This document shows, piece by piece, positions 1 to 14,400 of a DNA stretch of 64,000 nucleotides. The stretch spans positions 57,809,459 to 57,873,458 of the forward strand of contig NC_071392.1 of assembly GCF_022682495.2 (NCBI RefSeq), written 5' to 3'. This stretch comes from Desmodus rotundus (taxonomy: Eukaryota; Chordata; Mammalia; Chiroptera; Phyllostomidae). The notes below the pieces were generated by a model that saw only the letters and a program-made list of their open reading frames with translations, did no database searches and was not told the origin of the DNA. The stretch's first letter is position 1, and each line of letters begins with the position of its first letter. Position numbers and translations under genes: made by a program.

Positions 1-1180
1 CCTTGTAGGAGAGTTCATTGGAGAGACCCACAGAGTCCTACAATGTACAAAAACCCACCTACCTGGGAATCAGCACCAGAAGAGTCCAATTTGCTTGTAG
101 GTAGAGAAGGAAATGACTGAAAGCCTGCCAAGAGCTGAATGGGCAACATTAGTCCCTCCTGGACCCCTCCCCCACATATAGTGCCACAGCACAGCGATAT
201 AGGTTGCCCCTCCCTGACAAATACTTAAGTCTCTGCCCCTTACTAGGTAATGGGTGTGCCAAGACAAAAACATATGGCCCAAATGAAAGAACAGATCAAA
301 GATCCAGAAAAAAATACAACTAAGAAATTGTCAACCTATCAGATGTACAGTTCAAAACACTGGTAATCAGGATGCTCACAGAATTGGTTGAGTATGGTCA
401 CAAAATAGAGGAAAAATTGCAGGCTATGAAAAGTGAAAGAAAGGGAACCAACAGTGAAGGTAAGAAAACCGAAACTCAAATCAACAGTTTGGACCAGAAG
501 AAAGAAATAAACATTCAATCAGAACAGAATAAAGAAACAAGAATTCAAAAAAATGAGGAGAGGCTTAGGAACCTCCAGGACATCTTTAAACATTCCAGCA
601 TCTGAATCATAGGGGTGCCAGAAGTAGAAGAGGAAGAGAAAGAAATTGAAAATTTATTTGAAAAAAATAATGAAGGAGAACTTTTCCAATCTGGCCAAGG
701 ACATAGACTTCCAGGAAGTCCAGGAAGCTCAGAAACTCCAAAAGAAGTTGGACCCAAGGAAACACACACCAAGGCACATCATAATTATATTACCCAAGAT
801 TAAAGATAAGGAGAGAATCTTAAAAGCAGCAAGAGAAAAGGAGACAGTCACCTACAAAGGAGTTCTCATAAGACTGTCAGCTGATTTGTCAAAAGAAACC
901 TTACAGGCAAGAAGGGGCTATAAAGAAGTATTCCAAGTAATGAAAATCAAGGGTCTACAAGCTAGATTACTCTGCACAGCAAAGCTATCATTTAGAATGG
1001 AAGGGCAGGTAAAGCGCATCCCAGAGAAGGTCAAGTTAAAGAAGTTTATCATCACCAAGCCTTTATTATATGAAACGTTAAAGGGACTTATCTAAGAAAT
1101 AGATAAAAAATATGAACAGTAAAATGACAACAAACTCACAGCTATCAACAACTGAAACTAAGGAAGAAACACCTCATTAA
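1..1180 (+). mobile_element. HAL1-type (ORF1-only) L1 derivative, 5' end cut by window edge
   Basis: The first 280 bases match the 5' leader of the other HAL1-type copies at 28101-28385 and 43320-43585: the same spaced phrases around GGAGAGACCCACAG and CACCAGAAGAGTCCAATTTG. The leader is followed directly by an ORF1-like reading frame. There is no ORF2 sequence after it. HAL1 (half-L1) elements are L1 descendants that keep only ORF1 and depend on L1 machinery to move. The resemblance to the other copies fades after about 1180, so the 3' end is uncertain. Divergence from the other copies is clearly higher, which suggests an older insertion. Confidence 0.75.
269..1095 (+). pseudogene. HAL1 ORF1 remnant (L1 ORF1p-like), broken
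   Basis: ORF1p is the L1 RNA-binding chaperone, with a coiled coil, an RRM and a C-terminal domain. Here the start region near 269 has lost the standard frame. The coiled-coil part reads open from 372 (MLTELVEYG...) to an in-frame TGA at 603-605. The RRM-like part (VPEVEEEEKEIENLFE) follows, with a frameshift near 660. From 646 to 1095 a different frame continues with the C-terminal domain (LPKIKDKERILKAAREKE... KPLLYETLKGLI). The protein cannot be made as one piece. The TGA lies at the same place as in the copies at 28758 and 43958. Confidence 0.75.
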
Positions 1181-1545
1181 AAATGATTTTGAGATGGTAA
1201 AGGGAGAATCACTAAGAAAGATTGGGAATTGGAGCAATGCAAAGAAAGAAAGTAAAATTTGCATCATGAATAAAAAAGGGTGAAGAAGGCAGAATGAAAA
1301 GTACTAAGAAGTGCCAAAAAGGTGTAGAATGGAAACAAGTTGTAGTAAGAGAGAAGACAAAATTTAAAATGAAAATAATGAGTGGAAAGAAGGAGGTAAA
1401 ATGGGATAGGAGAAGGGAGAGCAAAATACATGAATTGAAATAAACTATAGTATAAAATCTAGTGACTTAATATGCACAAACTTGACAAACAAGAAATGAA
1501 CGTTAAAAAGCTATTCAGGGAAAAAAGAGTATCTCAAATCATAAA
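1181..1545. other. A-rich intronic or old repeat sequence, not resolved
   Basis: A strongly A-rich stretch with no open frame of interest. It resembles in composition the A-rich stretch at 37860-38280, which also lies beside L1 5'UTR-like sequence, but I cannot align the two confidently by eye. Confidence 0.3.
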
Positions 1546-2510
1546 GAAGACCACAGTGGATTTTGTCTCAGTAGCCTCTAGTATTTACCACTGTTTTTCA
1601 CTCTGGATATGTCTCTGGTAATGTCACATGTTGATTCTGTCTGACCTTAGGCAGCCTGTTCAAGACTTCCAGGGATCTACTGTCTGTGGCTGACTCCATT
1701 GGTTGTTAATCTAGTCACTCTGCACCCAGCAGTCATGGTTAAGCACCACAGGGCCAGGGCAGAATCCTTCCTGGGGTCAGGGCTATCATTTCCCCTCAGG
1801 CTGCTGCCGCTTGGTGGGGAGTGGTATGTCTGAGCAGGATGGCTGATACTTTATAGAGGATGATTCAGCACCAGGATCCCAGGATCTACTCTCTCAATTC
1901 TCTCCCCAAAGCTTCCATCTCTAGTCTCTCCTCAGGCATCTCTAGCCCACTCTGTTCCCACTTTTGCCAGAGCCCATGGTAAGTGGCTACAAATGAAAAT
2001 TTGTGTGTTTTAAATGGCTAAATGTTTTAAAGAGCCCTTTAAATGGCTCTTTGCATCTCTAGCTATCTCTCTGGCAGGGAGCAACCCAGCCACTTTTTGC
2101 CATTGGTGGTTGTCTGTGTACTTTTTGGGCTCTGGTTCTCTGCAGCCGAGCCTGCAGTGCTTGGGCTCTGGTTCTCTAGGCTGGAAATCCCAGCTTAGGG
2201 TTTAGACTCCACACTCCTCAGAGGGATCCAACTGGTTTCTTAATTATCCCTCCAGTGCTACCTGTGGGCGCCCAGCCCAGCCAGCCTTCTTGAGTCTCCA
2301 CCATACTCCTTACCAGTTAAATTGTGCTGAAGTTGATTCTTCTGACTGTCTGAGGTTATAAAGCTTCTATCTTGCTATTGTTCAGTTGTTTGTTCTGGGT
2401 GATTTCTCCACAATTTAGTTGTAATTTCAGATTGGTCCTGGCAGGAGGTTAGTGTGACTTCCATTCAGTCCTCTTCTATTTGCCCTATCCTGCAATCACT
2501 TCTTATAATA
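1546..2510 (-). mobile_element. L1 5'UTR-like remnant (older type)
   Basis: The stretch around 2380-2470 (TGTTCAGTTGTTTGTTCTGG, then TTTAGTTG, then TGGTCCTGGCAGG and GTGTGACTTCCATTCAG) parallels 37380-37480 inside the 5'UTR of the L1 at 30455-39325, in the same order. The repeated phrase TTGGGCTCTGGTTCTCT near 2127 and 2161 is a short internal duplication, like the small tandem repeats of other L1 5'UTRs here. No ORF1 or ORF2 follows in this orientation, so it is a fragment. Confidence 0.45.
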
Positions 2511-2856
2511 AAGTGACTTACAAGAAAAGTTTAGTCTAGTTTCATTTATGTTATTTTAGATTATCTAAGTATAATCAAGCCAAGAAATATTCTCATCAAG
2601 GTATTTTTAAGAGAAGTACAACTTGAGTGAAGTAGAGGACAGATATTTATTGTCATCAGAATTTTTCCTTATTTTATTATTTCTGTTTATTATAAATGTA
2701 ACTGAAGTCATGATGTAAATTAAGAGAAACTTGTTGGAGAAGAAAAATATGAAGACACAGGTATATGCCACTGGTTGCCTCTTCCTCTACTGCTGCTCTG
2801 TGTGTTTGTTCTTTGATAAACAGTATTGACCTTCAGCCCATGTACTCTCTCTTCAG
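2511..2856. other. HECW2 intron sequence upstream of first visible exon
   Basis: AT-rich unique sequence with no recognised repeat. It ends in a pyrimidine-rich tract and the acceptor CTCTCTCTTCAG at 2845-2856. Confidence 0.6.
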
Positions 2857-2977
2857 GTTTGCAGAGAGCTAGTGCAAGAGCTCCTTCACCCTACCGGAGA
2901 GATTTTGAGGCTAAACTCCGCAATTTCTACCGAAAACTGGAAGCCAAAGGATTTGGTCAGGGTCCAGGGAAAATTAA
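2857..2977 (+). CDS. HECW2: HECW2 exon (start of HECT domain), HECT-type E3 ubiquitin ligase
   Basis: This 121-bp exon lies between a strong acceptor (TCTCTCTTCAG) and the donor AA|GTGAGT. Read with two leading bases, it gives [19 protein letters not shown], then [19 protein letters not shown] and IK. This is the segment entering the HECT catalytic domain of the NEDD4-family ligase HECW2 (NEDL2), as I remember the family. HECW2 transfers ubiquitin through a HECT cysteine, which lies far downstream and is not in this window. The frame is intact: 2 bases + 39 codons + 2 bases. The paralogue HECW1 is the main alternative. I favour HECW2 because of the [15 protein letters not shown] text in the next exon. 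Codon choice and intact splice sites argue for a living exon, not a retrocopy. Confidence 0.85.
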
Positions 2978-3956
2978 GTGAGTGCTCCAGTACTTAGCAC
3001 TGAATTCATATGGCAGCTTTTTCTATATTTTTCTTCCCTATACCTTTGTAAAGTTATGAGACTGGATACCATGGCATGGTAACAGTTAAGTTTATAATAA
3101 AGAGGAAGGAAAAATTATGAAATTGAGAAGAAAGAAGAAAGGAGGTTAAGAAATTGATGAGAAGGCAGAAAGGAAAGTAAAGAACCAGAAAGAACAATAG
3201 GCTTCAGACAAAACCATGTGTAAAGTCAGTGGTAGACCTTTTCAGAAAGCAAGGAATCTTGGACTAAATTTGATAAACAAAGACACTGAAATTAAGAACA
3301 AATGGACCTTAACCAGAGGGGAGATAAGAGGGGATGATGGGGGGAAAGGGTGAATGTTTTTCAGGAACAACTATAAGGGACACATGGACTAAACCAAGGG
3401 GAAGTGGAATCAGAGGAGGGAGGTGGGGATGGCTGGGGTTGCAGGAAGAGGAAGGGAGAAAAGGCAGACTACTGTACTTGAACAACAATAAAATTTTAAA
3501 AAATAGAAAAAAAGTCATATATGTCCCTTTACTTATTCTTCAGACAAATTTAACTCATTTGTCAAATTCATGGGCTCTTTGTAATGTTGTCACTTTGTAA
3601 TAGGAGTCTAAGTAAAAAGTTGTGTTTTTCTTCTGGATTAATTGTTTACATAATGAAAAGCCAAACCCAAAATCAAAAATCCAATTGAACAGATTCTTTT
3701 TGGAAATGATTTTTAAAAAACCCAAAAATGGTCCAGTAAGAGAATGTATTCAATTATAAAAGCATACATATTGTCCTGTGCTATCAATGTTTTGAAAAGA
3801 GTGTTTTAGAAAAGTCCATCACTCAACTGATGGAATATGCACCTCATTGAGAGGCTGGGGAGTGATACCTGGGCACTCACTACTTATCAAAACACTCTCC
3901 AACAATGGATCTTTAAGCTACCACTCAAAATCCACATGGCTTCTACTCCTTCCTAG
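2978..3956 (+). other. HECW2 intron
   Basis: GT...AG intron of 979 bp. It begins GTGAGTGC and ends CTTCCTAG. It contains one L1 3'-end insertion (3283-3512). Confidence 0.8.
3283..3512 (+). mobile_element. 5'-truncated L1, 3'UTR only
   Basis: It contains the G-rich 3'UTR phrases shared by L1s in this window (CCAGAGGGGAG, GGAACAACTATAAGGGACAC, TGGGGATGGCTGGGG, CTGTACTTGAACAACAATAAA) followed by an A-rich tail at 3491-3512. About 230 bp remain, with no coding part. No clear TSD was found. Confidence 0.8.
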
Positions 3957-4070
3957 GCTCCTTATTCGTCGGGACCATTTGTTGGAGGGAACCTTCAATC
4001 AAGTGATGGCTTATTCCAGGAAAGAGCTCCAGCGAAACAAGCTTTACATCACCTTTGTTGGAGAAGAAGG
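3957..4070 (+). CDS. HECW2: HECW2 exon, HECT domain N-lobe
   Basis: This 114-bp exon is bounded by CCTTCCTAG and AAGG|GTGAGG. With one leading base completing a lysine codon from the previous exon, it reads [19 protein letters not shown], then [19 protein letters not shown]. This is the N-lobe of the HECT domain, the part that goes on to bind the E2 enzyme. Phase is 1 base + 37 codons + 2 bases, which fits both neighbours exactly. The wording [15 protein letters not shown] agrees with my memory of HECW2 better than of HECW1, which I recall as differing at several of these positions. There is no frameshift or stop. Confidence 0.88.
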
Positions 4071-5809
<1,739 letters not shown>

Positions 5810-5985
5810 AAATTTGCATGAGGGAAGGGTTTTCAGGAACAACTATAAAGGACACATGGACAAAACCAATGGGGGTGGAATCAGGGTGGGAGATGTGGAT
5901 GGCTGGGGTGGGGTGGAGTGGTGGGGGGAAAATAGAGACAACTGTACTTGAACAACAATAAAAAAACTGCAAAGGAAAAAAGAAG
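5810..5985 (+). mobile_element. 5'-truncated L1, 3'UTR only
   Basis: About 175 bp of L1 3'UTR: GGAACAACTATAAAGGACAC, CAAAACCAATGGGGGTGG, a G-rich tract, CTGTACTTGAACAACAATAAA, then an A-rich tail. It closely matches the 3' ends of the other young L1s here. Confidence 0.8.
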
Positions 5986-8900
5986 AAATTTTCATTGAAA
6001 ATGTAGAATGCATGTACTTTCTTGCTGTGTCACCACACCTGATTTGAAATCTATCCCACTCTCACTGCTGGAATTCCTGTCATCAAGAAGGAAATGAGTC
6101 CTGTAGATTGCTAATGTGATTGTTGTGACACTGTTTATTTATGATGTGTTGCAATGGCTGCTGATGAAGGAAGCTTCTGAGGTGATACCTGTGCCTGCTA
6201 GGTGTACCTTTATATGTAGATGTATAGACGTAAGGGTACCTTTAATAATTTAACAATTGTAAATTAAACACACACTGTATGCTGAGAAGATACAAAGATG
6301 AAATGAGTAAGATGTCTTCCCCGAAGAAGATGTAGTAGGAAGAACACATGAGTGAACCAACACTTACAGTACAAAATTGTAAGTGCCACATTATACATAC
6401 ATACCTGTGTATGTACAATTCTTCACATATGCACACACACCAGAGATGCACATAGAAAGGCAGTGGATCTGTTGAAAAGAAGGAATGATTGCATCAGATC
6501 TTAAGGGGCAGTTGTATAGGAGAAAGGGAGAAAAGACATGCTGCAGAGTCAAAATTGGAAGTAATAATTAAAAGACATGAGAGGGAATGGAGCCTTCAGC
6601 AAGTAATATAACTAGATTACAACAGAGAATACCTTTTGAGTTTGTGATAGAAAGTGAGGTTAGAATTAAATATCAACAGTGGTTATGTGGATCCTAGCTC
6701 CTGGTCAAAGTTGCGATGAGGCCTATGGGTTTGTTTATCAACTAGTTCCCTTATGACTTTATTAAGTGAAATAAGACTAAGCTACACTTTGAATTTGTGA
6801 TTTGTCTTTCATTCAATGCATTTTGCATTAAAGATTCATCTGATCAAAAAAAAAGAAAAGAAAGTGAGGCTAGATATAAAAGAAAGAAGCAGGTGGTCAT
6901 ATACTTTATGGAGCATACTATAATTGGAGTTGTGTTTTTAAAAAGTAAATCTTGTCATATTGTGAAGAAAAATTTGAGGAGGTATGGATGGAAAGAGCCA
7001 AACTAGTTCTGAAGCGGCTAGTAAGTCAGAGAGAGAAATAGTCAAAACTAAGGCAGAGACAGTGTCCCAGAAATGAAAGGACATCATAGAGGGAGAAGAG
7101 ATGATTGAATGTTAAGAGGGAGAAAGAAATGTAGAATGTAAAATGTAGAATGTAAATACAAGGTTTCTGGTAACACAACTGGGTCAATTGATGCTACGAC
7201 TATGACTAGAGTGAGGTTGAATAGACAATATTTAGAGACAAAAAATGAGGAATTCACTCTTTGACAGGTAGAACTTGCAATTTCCATTATTAATGCAGCT
7301 GGTTATGGCAATATGTAAATGGAGCTAAGGCCCTAATTAGCAGAGGAGCAGATGCACTAGATATTGAGATTTGAGAGACACCAACACAAAGTGGCTTAGC
7401 TGTGGGAAGTTGTGCATGCCCTCAAAGCTTGTGAAGACAGTAAGCAGAGCTGAGGCCCACATGAAAGTGGACAATATTGATGTGTAAGGGATGGGCAGAG
7501 TCAAAGGTCCTACAAGGAAACTAAGGAGTGACCAGACAGCTCATACCCTGGGAGGAGTGTGATGAAAGAAATGCAGAGCCTGGAGAGAGTTAGGGGTACT
7601 CAGAAGAACTATTTGGGAAGAGAAGGCAATCTGAAAGGGCAGAGGCTGGAGAAGGTATCTAGGCAATAGAATGGGGACTGCAAGTGTTCAGAGCATTCAA
7701 TTGGGAGAACAGATGTTAGGACATCAATGGAGAAAGAGTATTCAGATGGCCAATGGAGCTGCATTGAGTGGTGGTAGAGGAAAGCAGTGCTAAGCACTGT
7801 AATGGCATGAAAGGGAACCAATGTTCTGAAGAAATCCTGGGAGTCAATAATGTTTCAGTGCAAACACAGAATAAGGCCACAGGCAAATGCCTAATAGTAC
7901 AGAGCATTTGCCGGGCTTATAGTCTGATCGTTTGCTATTGACGTGTGGCCTCAGTCACTTTCCACTGAGGAAGGCACATCACCAGCTGCCTAGCCCCTGT
8001 TCTCACCCTGGCATTGTTGCTTCTGCTCATCTCTGGCATTAGAGAGCTGAAGAGGCTCTGGTAATGTGTCAGGTATACTTTATTGCACTGAGGAAGTAAA
8101 TTGTGTGATAGATGTAAGAATTAGTAATGCTCTTTGGATAGGTCCTTTATAAAGGTCAAAGAACCAGAAGTGCCTGCCCTGGAGGTGCGAGTTAACCTTT
8201 GTTTTTCCAAAGGAAAGAACATGAGGACTTTCATCCACTAGTTTTCCCACTTGTTTGAAAATATTTGCTGTGTAAATCAGAAACAAAAATGTGTGTAGCT
8301 TTTTGCCAAATAGCAGTCTAAGCAGAGCTTGTGCAATAATAATGTTCTTTTAGTGCTATATATTGGATGGCAAATTGTTATGAAGTGAGCAGTGACCTCC
8401 CCTCTGTTCTCAGGCTCCAACTCTGACCCTTTAGTTCCTTGAGCACTGGTCTGGCAAGAAAGGTGCGATGTGGAAACAACACAGGCACAAGACTATATCA
8501 CGATTAGCAAATGGAGTTGGACTCTATTCTCACCAGTGCCTCAGAGGTCTTGGGAGAGGGGGAGGATTTTCTTTGGGCAGTAACAGCCAGGGGTGAGTGA
8601 GCTTGAGACACCTTGTTTAGTTTTGAATAGGAAGCCCTGTTGGAATGTGTGTCTCAACCAGATGGTAATGCTACAATTGCTCCTTCTAGGTGTTTTTCTA
8701 CTAGAGATACTTATACCTCATGGCAAGTGGATTTACAAAGAAAACTGAGCACCCAAGTGGTCAACTCTTTGCCACCCTAATGGAGGATGCTAGGAAGGCT
8801 AATTCCTGATTGAAGTCACTCTGGTCCTTGCACAATGTGTGTTCAACAATTGTGGGTTGTGTCCCAGACTGAGGTCTTGTCAATGTTGCTCATGCAGTGT

Positions 8901-9721
8901 TTACGACACTGAGGAAACCTGAAGCCTGAGTTCTCAAATATGATTGCCTTACCAGATGCAACTCACCCACCAACAAGGATGGGCAAATCTGTGATCTCAG
9001 ATCTAGGAGTGTGGCCCTCCTTCTTTCCTCACTCTTGGGAGCCTCTATCTTGTGATCCACAGAGCCTGTGAAAACAATGACACTTACTATAACTAACACA
9101 TCAATCATGAAAAGAGAGACCAAAAGATTACAGGGCTCATAATGGTCACCATCTTGACTTTGTAAAGCTAGAAATTGTCCCTGCCTCAGGACAGCCTGGA
9201 GCTGGAGTCCTTCTGAGAGAAGGAATGGCTTTGCTGCCTGCCCTCCTGCTCATTCTACAGAACAGGGCCACAGGCCAAAAATAAGCTTTTTACTATCTGG
9301 GAAGCTCTTTATCTGCCCTTGATTCTAAATACTAACCTTGCTGTGTAGAATAATGGATAACGCATTTAAAATGCCCATTGCTACATATGCAGAGTCTTGA
9401 ATTGTTAGGTAAAACGACAATATAAAAATATTCCATTAGATGTTTCTGGCCCTTCAAACCCCAAGCATTCTTGCTAACACAGAGCTCGGTGAGTAGTTTT
9501 TGAGTCAAAGATCAGAAAAAATCTCCCACCAAAGCCAGTCCAACAGCAGTCCTTGTGTATTTTCTACAGATATATAAGAGATTTACTGGTCTCATCTCCT
9601 GGTGAATAAGAGTTGCCTTCTTAGCACTACACTAGAGAAGCTGTGGGGAATAAATCACTTGAATAGTCACCATAAAATATGCATGACAGGTTGTGACTAT
9701 GTTCATTCTGCCTATTTCTTT
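5986..9721. other. Intronic sequence, no gene recognised
   Basis: About 3.7 kb in which I see no convincing exon, RNA gene or young transposon. A 14-bp direct repeat (ATGTAGAATGTAAA-like) occurs at 7130-7156. Some of it may be very old repeats that I cannot identify by eye. Confidence 0.5.
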
Positions 9722-11445
9722 TTTCTCTTCTTTTGTTAAATCAATTTTTATGGTTCAATTACAGTTGTCTCCATTTTCCCCCCACCACTCCACACCACAC
9801 CAGCCATCCCACCCCACACCCTTGATCCTAACGGCCTTTGGTGTTGTCCATGTGCCCTTTATACATGTTCCTGAAAACCCCTTCCCCTCCTCGCCCCTTT
9901 ATCCCCTCCCACATCCCTTCTGGTTACTGCCGGTTCGTCCTAATTTCACTGTCTCCGGTTACATGTTCCTTCCTTGTTTGTTTTGTTGATTAGACCCCCC
10001 TTATAGGTGAGATCATATGGTATTTGTCTTTCACTGCCTGGCATATTTCACTTAGCATATGCTCTCCAGATCCATCCATGCTGTTGCAAAGGGTAGGAGC
10101 TCCTTCTACCTCTCTGCTGCATTGAATTCCATTGTGTAAATGTACCATAGTTTTTTCATCCATTCATTTACTGATGGGCACTAAGGTTGCTTCCAGCACT
10201 TGGCTATTTTAAATTGTGCTGCTATGAACATTGGGGTGCATAGGATCTTTTGGATTGGTGATTCAGGGATCTTAGGGTATAATCCCAGCAGTGGAATTGC
10301 TGGGTCAAAGAGCCGTTCCATTTTTAGTTTTCTGAGGAAATTCCATACTGTTTTCCACAGTGGCCTCACCAGTCTGCATTCCCACCAACACTGCACTAGG
10401 GTTCCCTTTTCTCTGCATCCTCTCCAAAACTTGTTCTTTGTTGATTTGTTTATGTTGGCCACTCTGACTGCTGTGAGATGGTACCTCATTGTGGTTTTAA
10501 TTTGCATCTCTCTGATGGCTAGTGATGCTGAGCATCATTTCATATGTCTCTGGGCCCTCTGTATGTCTTCCTTGAAGAAGTGTCTGTTCAAGTCCTTTGC
10601 CCATTTTTTAATTGCTTTGTTTGTCTTCCTGGAGTGCATTCGTGTGAGTTCTTTATATATTTTGGAGATCAGGCCCTTGTCTAAAGTATCATTGGCAAAT
10701 ATGTTTTACCATACTGTTGGTTCTCTCTTCATTTTAATGCTGTTTTCTTTAGCCATGCAGAAGCATTTTATTTTGATGAGACCACATTTGTTTATTCTTT
10801 CCTTTATGTCCCTTGCTCTAGGGGATGTGTCTGTGAGGAGGTTGCTGCATGGACTGTCCGAGATTTTCCTGCCAATGTTTTCCTCTAGGACTTTTATGGT
10901 GTTATGACTTATATTTAAGTCTTTTATCCACCTTGAATTTATTTCTGTGTATGGTGTAAGTTGGTGATCGAGTTTCTTTTTTTGCATGTAGCTGTCCAGA
11001 TCTCCCATCACCATTTGTTGAAGAGGCTGTTTTTGCTCCATTTTATGCTCCTGCCTCCTTTGGCAAATATTAATTGACCGTAGAGACTTCGGTTTATTTC
11101 TGGGCTCTCTGTTCAGTTCCATTGGTCTATGTGCCTGTGTTTATGCCAGTACCTGGCTATTTTGTTTTCAGTTGCCTCGTAATACAGTTTGATGTCAGGT
11201 ATTGTGATACCTCCTGCTTTGTTCTTCTTTCTCAAAATTGCTGCAGCTATTTGGGGTTGTTTATGGTTCCTTATGAATTTCTGAAATGTTTGTTCTGTAT
11301 CTGTGAAATATGTCATGGGTACTTTAATAGGGATTCAATTGAATCTATAAATCACTTTGTGTAGTATGGCCATTTTGATGATGTTAATTCTTCCAATCCA
11401 TGAGCATGGTACATGCTTCCATTTGTTTGTGTCTTCCTTAATGGT
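9722..11445 (-). mobile_element. L1, 5'-truncated (3' half of ORF2 plus 3'UTR)
   Basis: Read on the minus strand, this is the last part of ORF2 (reverse-transcriptase C-terminal region), then the 3'UTR, ending at the left in a T-rich stretch (the A-tail) near 9722. ORF2 remnants occur as broken frames at 11547-11335, 11316-11113, 11122-10706 and 10507-10181. The 3'UTR carries the complementary G-rich phrases (CATTTTCCCCCCACCACTCC). Stops and frameshifts make it non-coding. The 5' truncation at about 11445 abuts a plus-strand L1. Confidence 0.85.
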
Positions 11446-14400
11446 GTAGGCTATTCTAAATAGGAAGACTCTTATGTGAAATGGAAGGCTAAATAAGGAG
11501 TTTCCCAGACAAAAATAAAAAAGCCTAAAAGAATACAACTCCACCAAACCAGCATTGCAAAAGAAGCTAAATTGACTGCTTTAAGAAGATAAGGAGAAGG
11601 GGGAGAGGCATAAGAGCAAAGATCGAAATTGCAATGAATAAAATACCTATCAATAATATCCATAAATGTAAATGGGTTAAGTACTCCAATCAAAAGAAAT
11701 AAGGTAGCAGAATGGATAAGGAAACGTGGCTCAGGTATATGCTGTCTACAAGAGACCTTGGAACCAAAGATCTACACATTGTGAAAATGAAGGGATGGAG
11801 AAAAAATATTCTAGGCAAAAGGAACTGAAAAGAAAATGGGGTAGCAATACTTACATCAGACAAAATAGATTTAAAAATAAATGTCATTAAGAGACACAAA
11901 GGAGGACACTATGCTATACTTAAGGGAACAATTCAACAGAAGATATAACTCTTGTAAACATATATACACCCAGCATAGGAGTACTAAAATATATAAGGAA
12001 GAGGAAGACCTTGGAGGGCTTCAAGGAAGATATCGACACCAACATAGTCTTAGTAGGGGATTTTAACACCCTACTGTCAATAATAGATAGATCTTTCAAG
12101 CAAAGAATTATCAAGAATATTGTGACATTGAACAACAGTCTAGAAGAAATGGACTTAGTTAACCTAATATAAACAGAACCTGTTACCTCAAAAAAAACAA
12201 AATATACATTCTTTTCAAATGGAATATTTTCAAGGACAGGCAAAAGGTAGGTCACAAAACAAGCCTCAAGAAACTCAAGAAGATTGAAATCATATCAAGC
12301 ATCTTCTCAGACCACAATGGCTTGAAACTAAAAACCAACCTTAAGGAAAAAACTAAAAAAATTCAAACTCAAAGAAACTAAATAATGTGCTATTAAATAA
12401 AGAATGGTTTAAAAGTGAGAAAGGAAGAAATCAAAAAGTTTCTGGGAACAAATGAAAATGAACAAAAAACAGCCCCAAACCTATGGGACAGTGCAAAGGC
12501 AGTGTTGAGAGAGAAGTTTATAGCAATACTGGTGTACCTATAAAAGATAGAAAAATCTCATATAAAAAACTTAACCCTTATTCTACTAGAACTAGAGGAA
12601 CAACAGCAAACAAAGCCCAGAGAGAGTATAAACAAGGAAATAATCAAGATCAGAGCAGAATTAAATGACATAGAGGCTAAAAGAACAATTCAAAGCATCA
12701 ATAAATCCAGGAACTGGAGCTTTAAAAGACAATCAAAATGGACAAGCCTCTATCCAGACTCATAAAGGAAAAAAAGAGAGAGGACCAAATAAATAAAATC
12801 AGAAACAAAAGAGGAAAATTTCAAACAATACCAGAGGAATACAAATGATTTCTGTGTAGGAAATTACAAACAATTATATGCCAAGAAATTTGAAAAAACT
12901 GAGTGAAATGTTAAAATTTCTAAAAAGCGAATTCTTCCAAAACTGAACCAAGAAGGAGCAGAAATAATGTATAGACTGATAAAAAATAGTTAAATTGATG
13001 TAGTAATCAATCAACTCCAAGCACACAAAAGCCCTGGACTGGACAGCTTCACAGGTGAATTTTACATTTAGGGAAGGGCTAATCCCTAACATTCTCAAAC
13101 TATTCCAAAACATTCAAGAAGAGGAAAGACTCCCAAAGTTTTTTTTTAGGAGGTAGTAATATCTTAATTACAAAATCTGGAAAATACATAACAAAGAAAG
13201 AAAACTACAGGCCACATCACTGCTAAAAAAAAAAAAAATGCTAAAATCCTCAACAAAACATTGGTAAACCACAACCAGCAGTAAATTACAAAGATCATAT
13301 GCCATAATCAAGTTGGAATCATCCTAAGGATGCATGGATGGTATAATATTCACAAATCGATAAATGTAATGCACCACATAAATAAAATGAAAAACAAAAA
13401 AAACCCCACAATACATCAATAGTTGTTGACAAAGAATTTAAGTACAGTGCCCATTTATGATTAAAATGATTTACAAAATGGGAATAGAGAGACTATACAT
13501 CAACATAATAAAGGCTATATATGAGAAACCTACAGACAACATCATACTCAATGGGCAAAAACTAAAATCTTTCCTCCTAAATCATGAACATGACAAACAT
13601 GTCTGCTTTAATCACTTTTATTGAACATAGTACTAGAAGTTGTAGACATATTGACCAGACAAGAAAAGAAATAAAAAGCATCCAATTGCCAATGTGAAGT
13701 AAAACTGTCATTTTTTGCAGATGACATGATAATGTACTTAGAAAGCCATAAAGGCTTCACCACAATTTACTCAAACAAATAAGTGAATTTTCAAAGTAAC
13801 AGGATACAAAGTCAATATTCAGAAATTGAAAACATTGTTTTACACCAACAATGAAATGTCAGAAAGAGAAACTAGGCAAAAATCCCATTTACTATAATAA
13901 CAACAACAATAACGTACCTAGTAATAAACTTAACCAAGGAAGTAAAAGACCTGAACTCCTCCTGGCTGGTATGGCTCAGTGGATTGAGTGCCAGCTGCCA
14001 ACCAAAGATTCACACATTTGATTCCCAATCAGGGCACATGCCTATGTTGGGAACCAGGTCCTCAGTAGGGGGTGTGAGAGAGGCAACCACACATTGATGA
14101 TTCTCTCCCTCTGTTTCTCCCTCCATCACCTCTGTCTAAAAATAAATTTAAAAATTTTAAAAAGAACTGTACTCAGAAAACTACACAACACTGAAGAAGG
14201 AAATTAAGGAAGACACAAATGGAAGCATGTACCATGCTCATGGATTGGAAGAATTAACATCATCAAAATGGCCATAGTACCCAAAGCGATTTATAGATTC
14301 AACGCAATTCCTATTAAAATATGAATGACATATTTCACAGATATAGCACAAACATTTCAAAAATTTATATGGAACCATAAACAATCCCAAATAGCTGCAG

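Noticed and set aside
13958..14160. Possible tRNA gene
   Set aside because: A- and B-box-like sequences are present, but the body, CT-rich tail and TSD identify a VES SINE.
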